64,000 nt of DNA, from NCBI GenBank assembly GCA_030068075.1, contig CM057833.1:51151087-51215086 (forward strand), in the 5' to 3' direction. Source of the DNA: Paguma larvata (taxonomy: Eukaryota; Chordata; Mammalia; Carnivora; Viverridae). A model generated the notes under the pieces. The model was not told where the DNA came from, searched no databases, and saw nothing but the letters and a program-made list of their open reading frames with translations. A program made the position numbers and the translations under genes. This document shows positions 56,457 through 64,000 of this stretch, piece by piece (position 1 is the stretch's first letter; each line of letters starts with the position of its first letter).

Positions 56457-56573
56457 ATTTTTATTTTTTCAAAATTTTATATTTAAGCAATCTCCACACC
56501 CAACATGGGGCCTGAACACACAACCCTGAGTTCAAGAGTTGCACACTCTACCAACCGAGCCAGCCAGGCGCCT
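56457..56573 (-). mobile_element. Short carnivore tRNA-Lys SINE
   Basis: 'aagcaatctccacacccaac', 'ggggcctgaacacacaaccc', 'accgagccagccaggcgcc'. 'tgtttag' flanks both sides. Confidence 0.88.
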
Positions 56574-56695
56574 TACATGTTTAGCTTTTTTTAAATATAG
56601 TTTAAAACGAGAGAAATCTTAAAACCATTAGCTCATAAGCAAATACCAAACATAAGTAACACACTAAAACAATATCAAAAACAAAATGAAGAGAA

Positions 56696-56723
56696 AGTAA
56701 TGTGGTTTCAAAACCACATTACT
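56696..56723. repeat. Perfect 13-bp inverted repeat
   Basis: 'agtaatgtggttt' (56696-56708), two-base spacer, then its exact complement 'aaaccacattact' (56711-56723). Confidence 0.97.
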
Positions 56724-56796
56724 AAGTAAGTAAATGTAAAAATATAAAAGGAGTGAATGAAAGTAAGTAAATGTAAAAATATAAAAGGAGTGAATG
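56724..56796. repeat. 36-bp perfect tandem duplication
   Basis: The unit from 'aagtaagtaaatg' to 'aaaaggagtgaatg' is present at 56724-56759 and, after one A, identically at 56761-56796. It starts directly at the edge of the inverted repeat. Confidence 0.97.
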
Positions 56797-57679
56797 CAGA
56801 GAAGCTAAAAATATGTAATCAACTTTCAGCCCAATGACAAAAGGCTAATTGTTTTCTTTTAATGTGTCAGTACCCTTTGCAACTCTCCAAGAGACTCATG
56901 TTGCTTCAGTGTTTTACTTTGTTGTGGAGGAAGGTCTCTAACATCTTCACTTGGCTTTTCTTCTCATGCGTGTTATTTCATAGTTCAGGGACCCAATGTA
57001 GGGTTCAATGGTCAGAGATATTAGTTTGTGATCAGAGACTAAGGAAATTACCTTATAAATGGATTCAAGTTCCACTGGACCATCTATGAGGTGAACTTAG
57101 ATTAGAACTCAGCTTCAGACCATCTGACCCCATATACCCATGGTGGTGTTTGTAGGTAGCCATAAAGCAAAGCGCATTTGGAGCCCAAATACAATAGTGT
57201 TCTATCTACCCATACACATCCCCAAATTTGGGTTTTTCTCCCCCTAAAGGCATAGTCACATAGGCCATATCATTTTGAGGAAAGGAGAGTCATAGCACAC
57301 AGAGAGGAGGTTATAATAGGGTCCTTAACTGTTCCTTCTTACCTTACTCTGTCTCCTCTTCATTCAAGGGTCCTGAGGGTCTGGAAGATTACTTGGATCT
57401 GGAAAAGGATGAAAGGATGAGACTCTGTAACGTAATGGCTCACCTTAAGCCTCTGTTTACCAAAGCTGGTGTGTTTTGGGTTATGTAGATCAAGACTTTA
57501 GTGGGTCTTCTGCTTTAAATTCATTTCTGTGAGCCTATGATAAATTAACCTTACCTGAGATCTTTCATTATCAATTTCTCTAACACAGACTATGAAGCCC
57601 ACCTTATTCCCTTTTTAATGACGATGCTTACTTTGTCACATGAACTTGATGAATCAGGTTTCCAATTTCTCTAATAGCC
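56797..57679. other. Unassigned DNA
   Basis: No gene or repeat recognised. Confidence 0.4.
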
Positions 57680-58240
57680 AAAACTCTTTCAGTTGCAAAT
57701 GACAGAAACACAACTTGAAAAAGCATAAGCAGAAAAGTGAATTGATACATTTCATGTACTAATGAAACTGCGAAAAGCTGAAGATAACTAGCTGTGTCTT
57801 AACGCTTATAGGGACCTCTCAAGCAATTCTGCTTGCTGACAATTGTTAACTTCATTCTTTTCTATGGCAGACACATGATGGGGAACATGGCTACAAATGG
57901 CTCTAGATGCTCATCCTAACATCTTTTATTTTAAGTTTGTTTATTTATTCTGAGAGAGAGAGAGAAATCACACGAGCAAGGGAGGAACAGAGAGGGGGGA
58001 GAGAGAGAGGACCCCAAGCAGGCTCCACACTGACAGTGGATAGCCTGATGTGGGGCTCTAACTCATGAACCTGTGAAATCATGACCTGAGCTGAGATCAA
58101 GAGTGGGACGCTTAACCAACTGAGCCACCCAGGGACCCCCTAACATTTGAAGGATATAGCAGTATTTCCTACCCCAGCCCGAGCTGGAAAAATTCCAGGA
58201 AAGAACTCTGAATGGCCCAGGTTTAGTCATTGAAACTAGG
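57680..58240 (+). mobile_element. Ancient interspersed repeat, unnamed, split by a SINE
   Basis: 'cagttgcaaatgacagaaac', 'acttgaaaaagcataagcag', then after the SINE 'gaactctgaatggcccaggt' and 'ttagtcattgaaac' follow a common old mammalian repeat whose family I cannot name with certainty. Confidence 0.45.
57925..58138 (-). mobile_element. Carnivore tRNA-Lys SINE
   Basis: GA tract, 'ccaagcaggctccacactga', head 'gagccacccagggacccc'. 'cctaacat' flanks both sides. Confidence 0.92.
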
Positions 58241-58254
58241 AAGAATTGAGAACT

Positions 58255-58425
58255 AAGCTGCCTGGGTTTAAACCCCAGAACATTCATTCACTTATTAGTT
58301 GTGCTGCACAAGGGAAGATACTTAATCTCTCTATACCTCTCTCACAGGATTATTGTGAAGATTAACTGAGCTAATTTATGCAAAGCACCTAGAAAAATAC
58401 CCAAGGCACATTATTACTCAACCAT
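58255..58425 (+). mobile_element. MIR SINE
   Basis: 'gcctgggtttaaaccccaga', 'acttaatctctctatacctc', 'caggattattgtgaagatta', 'caaagcacctagaaaaatac' in MIR order. Confidence 0.7.
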
Positions 58426-59124
58426 GCATCATGTGTCCACCCCATCCATCCAGGGGAAGGTCTGTGGCCGGAGCGGACGGATAGAACAGATGTGGCCGCA
58501 GAGGCAGTCTCCACACATAGAACTCATCTCCTTATTCCCTTCCTACATCCATTCCTCCACAAGTGTGTGCACACCTGCATAACTCGTGTCAGAGCAGAGC
58601 TTTAGCTTCCACCTGGGAGAAGAGAGGGCAGAAGAGATGAAGCCATGACTCCTCAAAAAAAAAGTGGGGGGGGGTAGGTTCCTACACTTTATATAATCTT
58701 GGAAGCAAGAAGTGGTGGAAGGAAATAGCTATGTCAGCCACTAAGGGCCAGGCTCCGCCACAGTGTGCCTGAAACAGAGCAGTAGAAGACTGAAAGCTTC
58801 GCATACAGATGCAGCAAGTTAGGTAAGAATCTGATGTGTCCAGGAAGGGCAGAGCCCCCTGTTACATAAAGGAAATAGAAAAGAAAATGAGGGAAAGTGG
58901 GCTGGATGTGAGTGTGAGCTGGACGCTGCTCAGCGACTGTCCCAGAATCTAATTAGTCAGATTAGCAACTCCTCTGCCATTGGAGGGAATTTAGTAAGGG
59001 GGGGGGGGGGGTAGACTGAAGGCTAAAGACATTTTGTTGTGCAAATGCTTAAAATGGACAAATATTCAAACCCACCTTGTCTCTGATCACGTCTATGAAT
59101 CCCTCTTCCACATCTGGGATTGAT
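58426..59124. other. Unassigned DNA with G-runs
   Basis: No gene recognised. Contains a 14-base G homopolymer at 58998-59011 and an A9 run followed by G8 near 58660. Confidence 0.5.
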
Positions 59125-60480
59125 GTATAGCTTACTTTTCTTCTAATAATTTTCAAGTTTTTTAAATTATTTTTTAATTTTATTTGTTGTGCAGAGTAAT
59201 TTTGGGTTCGCACAGCAAAATCAAGCAGAAAGTACACAGATTTCCCATGTACCCCCTGTCTCCGTAGCCATAACCTCTCCCTTTATCAATTTTCCCTACA
59301 AGGGTGGAACATTTGTTATAACTGATGAACCTCCAGTGGTTCATCATTATCACCCAAAGCATCATTTACACTAAGATTCACTCTTGGGACACCTGGGTGG
59401 CTCAGCTGGTTAAGTGTCTGACTTTGACTTAAGTCACGATCTCACAGGTTGGAGTCCCTTACTGGGCTCTGTGCTGACAGTGTGGAGCCTGCTTTGGATC
59501 CTCTGTCTCACTCTCTGCTCCTCCCCAACTTCTGCTCTCTCTCTCTCTCTCTTTCGAAAATAAATAAACACTAAAAAAAAAAAATAAAGATTCACTCTCA
59601 ATGTTGCCCAATAACAACATGTATTTATCATAATAGTATCTTATAGAATAGTTTTGCTGCCCTAAAAAGTCTCCTCCTATCCATAAACACGGAATATCTC
59701 TTCATTTATTTAGTTCTTCCTTGATATCTTTCATCAGAGTTATGTAGTTTTCTTCATATATGTCTCATATGTATTGTGTTAGATTTATACCGAAGTGTTT
59801 CATTTGGGGAGTAGTGGTGTAAATGATATTTTTTTTTAATTTCAAATTCCACTTGTCCCACTTGCTGATGTATAGGAAGGGGACTGACTTTTGTATCTTA
59901 ACCTTGCATCCTGCAGCCTTGCTACAATTGCTTATTAGTTCCAGGGAGGTTTTTGTTGATTCTTTGGAATTTTCTACATAGATGATTGTGTTATCTGTGA
60001 ACAAATACAGTTTCACTTCTTCCTTCTCAATCAGTGTATTTTTATTTTGTTTCTTGTCTTATTGCATTAGCTAGGATTTCCAGAACAACATTGAAAAGGA
60101 GTTGTGAGAAAGGACATCCTTGCCTTGTTTATAATCTTAATAGGAAAGCTTCAAATTTCTCACCATAAGTATTAATGACAGCTGTAGGTTTTTTTATAGA
60201 TATTCTTTATCAGGTTGAGTAAATTCCCCTCTATTTCTAGTTTACTGAGAGTTTTTATCATGAATGTGTTTTGGATTTTGTCAAAGGCTTTCTCTGCGTC
60301 TATTGATATGATTGTGTGGGTTTTCTTTATTAGCCTATTGATATGATGGGTTACGGTAATTGATTTTTTGAATATTGAACTAGTCTTGCATACCTGGAAT
60401 AAATCTCACTTGGTCATGGGGTCTAATCCTTTTTATGAATTGTTGGATTTGGAATTCACCTATGAACACATCTGGATCTC
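59125..60480 (-). mobile_element. Old L1M fossil, minus strand
   Basis: Antisense 3' UTR ('ccatgtaccccctgtctccg', 59255) and ORF2. Minus-strand 59765-60016 still encodes an RT segment ('MKLYLFTDNTIIYVENSKES') in which the active-site FADD motif has decayed to FTDN. 'tttgtcaaaggctttctctg' (60278) is antisense RT text. A SINE (59385-59586) interrupts. Truncated near 60480. Confidence 0.8.
59385..59586 (+). mobile_element. Carnivore tRNA-Lys SINE
   Basis: 'gggacacctgggtggctcag', 'gtgctgacagtgtggagcct', CT tract, A12 tail. Perfect TSD 'aagattcactct' (59373-59384, 59587-59598). Confidence 0.96.
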
Positions 60481-60484
60481 TAAT

Positions 60485-60532
60485 TTTTTTTTAAGTTTAT
60501 TTACTTATTTTGAGAGAGAGAGAGGAGAGAGA
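60485..60532 (-). mobile_element. SINE tail fragment
   Basis: Only the T-rich tail and GA tract ('tttaagtttatttacttatt', 'gagagagagagaggagagag') remain. Confidence 0.7.
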
Positions 60533-60622
60533 GTTAATATTCAGTACTATACTCTGGTTGATTATTCCAACAAAATGTGTCTAAGTATTCTCCCCCTAGT
60601 ATCATATTGTTTCAAGTTGGAA

Positions 60623-60652
60623 ATATTTATTTATTTATTTATTTATTTATTT
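60623..60652. repeat. (ATTT)n microsatellite
   Basis: Seven ATTT units. Confidence 0.9.
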
Positions 60653-60654
60653 CA

Positions 60655-61215
60655 TTTTTTCATTCTTTGTTCATTCTTTGTTTCCCATTTCCTAAAATAA
60701 TTTGAAGTAATTTTATGAGACATGAACACATAGACCCATGAAAATAATGCTAATCTATGCTAAATTCTTACAATAGTTTGAATTCGTTTCAGGAGTCTGT
60801 TCCATTCCATTGAAAATTTTGTACTTTTAAAATAAATCCATGTATTTTGATTCATTGTCATATTGTAACAGAAGACTGTCAAGTATAGTGGGCTCTGGAG
60901 TAAAAATGCTAGCTTGAGTGGGAGTTCCAGGGGCCTCTCACTAGTCCTTTAGTTGAGAGCTCTCCAACCTTCAGACCTCTCAACTGTGATATGAAGCATC
61001 TCAAGGTTTTTTGGGAAAGAGGTCACCTATAACTAAATCCAAAAAGTAAATACAAATCTCTAACGTACAGATAACACTAATCCTTTTCTGATCAATCTAA
61101 TAGTGTATTGTGAAGAATACATGAGAAAATATATATGAAAGTACTTTATGAACAGTAAAGAACCAAAAATGACTTTATCACCGTTCTGATAGTTTTTTGA
61201 GTGATGATTTTTAAA
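60655..61215. other. Unassigned AT-rich DNA
   Basis: No gene or repeat recognised. Confidence 0.4.
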
Positions 61216-61216
61216 A

Positions 61217-61326
61217 AGTTTTTTTTAATTTATTTTTAGCAATCCCTACACTCAAAATGGGGCTCAAACTCACAACCCTGAAATCTAAAGGCAGTTGGCT
61301 CTTCTGACTGGGCCAGTTAGATACCC
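61217..61326 (-). mobile_element. Short carnivore tRNA-Lys SINE, diverged
   Basis: 'agcaatccctacactcaaaa', 'ggggctcaaactcacaaccc', 'gactgggccagttagatacc'. Confidence 0.82.
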
Positions 61327-62612
61327 CAATAAGGTGGGTTTTAATCTAATAGAGTTTATTATCATTTAAATCAATACGTATTTCTGACTTTTCATTTTTC
61401 CAGTGGAATTTTCATGCTCAACTTATCTTGTAACATAAAGTATCTCATGGGAAGTTTAAGTGATGTTCCATTAAATATATATTACCTTAGAAAGAATTCT
61501 TTCCAAAATTCTTTCCACTTTTCCCAAGGCCCTGAAGAAGGGCCACAGCTTACATATCTTTTTATTGTTTCTTTATTTATTTCTCCCAGAGTGTTTTCAT
61601 AATTTCTTTTAAATAAATCTGAGCCAAAGCAATATTTAATTATTATTTTAAAGATACTAATTTTTCATCTTATTTTCTAGATAGGCCGCTAACATACAGT
61701 GAGGTGAACATAAGCTTTGACAGAGTCCTCTAGGAAGCAGAGACTTAGATAAGAACAAAAGGTGGAAACTCGGGGACGCACAGGTCAGGAGAATAGAGAC
61801 AAAAAGGATACGTGAAGTAAGGAGAGAGGCAATGCAGTACAATACACCACTGTGCAACGGGTTGCAACGAGTGTTGATTAGTACTGAGGTTCTTTCCAGA
61901 AAGGCCATCTAAAGGTAGGTTCACAGGAGCAAAAAAGGAGAAAGTTACTTGCACAGATCTCTTTGGTTTTCCATTCCCTGTTGGTCAAGCCTTATCCCAT
62001 AGGAAAGTAACTCTCTTGCACTTCCAAGTTGTGTCATCCAGCCCTGTGGATGAGAGCTTATTTGAAAGCTACAATGGACACTACCAAGCAGCATAACATC
62101 CAAGTCGAACATAGTGACTAACTAAAGGCAGTAATGCATTGTGTGGAGGGTGTGGCAAAGGCAAGCCAGGGCTACCACTTGATTCTAGTAAACTTAGAGA
62201 GTTTATCGAAGGTGGTACAGGCAGGAGGCAAGGGACATCATCATCAGAAAGAGGCCATCCAGGACATCTGAAAAGGTACACTAGATTTGGTCTGATACAG
62301 ATGTGTAGTTTATAGTCTAAATGTATGATGAAATTATTTGTGAATTATTTGCAGTTTACTATAATTTTGTTTGAACTCTATGGATAAAAAATATCTCTTC
62401 ACTTATCCTTTTTTCTATTTTCATTTTTTTCTTCTCAAATAATTATTATCAGCGTTTTATCGTATGTTGAGTAGGACTAGCAATAGAATTTGTTCTTACA
62501 TTCATGCTTGAGGAAATAACTGTCAGGCCTACAATAACTATAAATGTTGATCTCAGTTTTAAACATATCATTTTAAAGGGTATCACAAGAAGCTCGATGG
62601 AACAAACCTTCT
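61327..62612. other. Unassigned DNA
   Basis: No gene recognised. Open frames at 61657-61954 and 62081-62281 (minus) have no domain. Confidence 0.4.
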
Positions 62613-62925
62613 AGATCAGTTTCCTTTTTCTTCACAACCAACTGAACTACATTTCTCAGTTCTCTTGCATCTGGATTGAGCCACGTGACTCACTCCAGCC
62701 AACAGAATGTGAGCAGGGCTAGTATGATCCCCTTTTGTTCTCTCCCTTGGCTTGCCAGCTGGCTCAATACAAAAGATCCAGCAGAGGAAGCTGAGGCCCT
62801 GTGGAAGGTGGACCACTGGATAGAAGTGATCCCTTGAACGACTAAATGGAACAGAGCCCTGCCCATTCCCCTTCTCACCACACCACACGTACTATGCTAA
62901 ATGGGATGTGAACAAGATGTAAACC
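62613..62925 (+). mobile_element. Ancient LTR-like or unnamed repeat
   Basis: 'aactacatttctcagttctc', 'tggattgagccacgtgactc' and 'cagccaacagaatgtgagca' match a common old mammalian repeat with this opening; class uncertain. Confidence 0.4.
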
Positions 62926-62931
62926 TATGTA

Positions 62932-63118
62932 GGGGTGCCTGGGAGGCTCTGTCAGTTGAGCGACTGACTCTTGATTTTAGTTCAGGTCATGATCCCAGGG
63001 TCATGGGATCGAGCCTCGCATCAGGCTCTGCATTGAGCATTGAGCCTGCTTGGGATTCTCTCTCTCTCCCTCTGCCCTTCCACTTCCATCCCCTCTTAAA
63101 TTAAAAAAAATAAAAATA
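62932..63118 (+). mobile_element. Carnivore tRNA-Lys SINE, older body type
   Basis: 'ggggtgcctgggaggctctg', 'catgatcccagggtcatggg', 'attgagcctgcttgggattc'. The body lacks the feliform 'gctgacagctc' segment. Confidence 0.9.
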
Positions 63119-63474
63119 AAAACCTTTGCCAAGCTGCTGCATTTGGCAGATGTCATAGTGATTGCACAATCTCTTTAATAAACTTTCCAAACCCAGGTTT
63201 TAAAGTTTTCATCAAGAATAAAGGGCAAAGTTTACTGGCTGACTTCTCAACACACATTGAGGTTCTTATATGATTCTAGTGGTATTTTCAATTAACATTC
63301 CTGTCGCTCATGTTTTCTTTTGGCATTTTAAACTTTCTTTCGTTATATGGTTCTATTACATAATGTCTAGGATAAATTATTTTCTTTTCCTAACATTTTC
63401 GCTGGGGTGTTTTTACAGTTTTGGGTATTTTTGTTTGTTTGTTTTTAATATGTGTTCCTGACTAGTATGGCATA
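63119..63474. other. Unassigned DNA
   Basis: No gene or repeat recognised. Confidence 0.4.
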
Positions 63475-63692
63475 TTGGAGAAAGCATGGGCTTGGAGCCA
63501 GAGAGATCTTACGCTGAATCCCTTTTCAGCCACTGACCCCGTTGAATTTGCCATTTAATTGATCTGAGTTTTTTTCTCTTCTGAGGTAGCAATTCCTACC
63601 TTAGAAGACTTTTGTGAATATTAAACAAAATATTATATAGAAAATACCCAATACATAGCAGAACCTTAATAAGTGGTATTTATTATCATTAT
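63475..63692 (+). mobile_element. MIR SINE
   Basis: 'gcatgggcttggagccagag', 'gtagcaattcctaccttaga', 'acccaatacatagcagaacc' in MIR order; nearly full length. Confidence 0.75.
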
Positions 63693-63717
63693 TGCTCTTA
63701 TTTTAATTTGACCATAA

Positions 63718-63722
<5 letters not shown>

Positions 63723-63750
<28 letters not shown>
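63723..63750. repeat. (CT)14 microsatellite
   Basis: Fourteen uninterrupted CT units. Confidence 0.95.
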
Positions 63751-63753
<3 letters not shown>

Positions 63754-64000
63754 ATCTCCCCATCCCTCCTACATGTGACCTTTTTCGACTTGGGTATATT
63801 ACACAGAGGAGTTAGGCACGATAGTTAATGCCAGTATTTCTTCAAATCAATCAATTAGTATTCTGTTCCTTCCCGTGTGGATACAACTGTTTCGATCAGG
63901 TGTTCAAAATCTGAAATCTATATCTTGCTCATTGTAGCCCATCTACTTGATAAACAGCCTGAAACTGTGTGTGACTTTATACACCTTCTGCAACTGGATG
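63751..64000. other. Unassigned DNA
   Basis: No gene or repeat recognised up to the window edge. Confidence 0.4.

Noticed and set aside
1..64000. CRISPR arrays, operons, phage or plasmid features
   Set aside because: No spaced direct repeats, no gene clusters, and the whole window has mammalian retroelement structure.

Overview
The window is nuclear DNA of a carnivore, most likely a felid or close feliform. The evidence is about forty tRNA-Lys-type carnivore SINEs whose body reads 'gctgacagctc...gagcctggagcctgcttc' (the SINEC_Fc-like feliform form), carnivore-type L1 3' ends, and mammalian fossils (MIR, L2, MLT1/MaLR LTRs, hAT and Tigger-like DNA elements). I find no intact protein-coding gene, no rRNA or functional tRNA gene, no CRISPR and no prokaryotic or organellar sequence. 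It looks intergenic or intronic.

Layout. 1-10 kb: mostly unassigned DNA with an MLT1-type LTR, a second LTR-like fossil split by a SINE, and an old minus-strand L1 cut by two SINEs. 10-30 kb: MIR/L2 relics, a 1.06-kb 5'-truncated minus-strand L1 (13643-14698) with a perfect 16-bp target-site duplication (TSD), many SINEs, AT and GT microsatellites, and unassigned stretches. 30.4-34.7 kb: an old minus-strand L1 that received a nearly full-length TPT1 (TCTP) processed pseudogene (30489-31649), a SINE, an MLT1 LTR and an odd head-to-head pair of SINE halves. 35-39.8 kb: little recognised, plus L1M-like relics. 39.8-42.6 kb: a Tigger-like DNA transposon split by a 75-bp internally deleted SINE and by a plus-strand L1 (40269-42530) with a 489-codon open C-terminal ORF2 segment and a probable 3' transduction. 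45.6-55.5 kb: one long minus-strand L1 fossil, 3' end to ORF1, broken by a nested stack: an HIBCH processed pseudogene, a doubly truncated L1 piece, a younger L1 with a 300-bp polypurine tail, and SINEs. 55.5-64 kb: SINEs, another minus-strand L1 fossil, MIRs and unassigned DNA.

Nothing here works as a gene set or pathway. The content is a layered record of L1-driven retrotransposition: L1 copies, SINEs mobilised in trans, and two processed pseudogenes. The layers can often be ordered by which element splits which TSD. The best observations are the nested stack at 51.1-54.5 kb where three retro-insertions share one target site, two candidate L1 3' transductions, the TPT1 retrocopy of the long-3'UTR mRNA, and the inverted SINE pair with a 16-nt filler identical to the TPT1 copy. 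No undescribed biological system was found.
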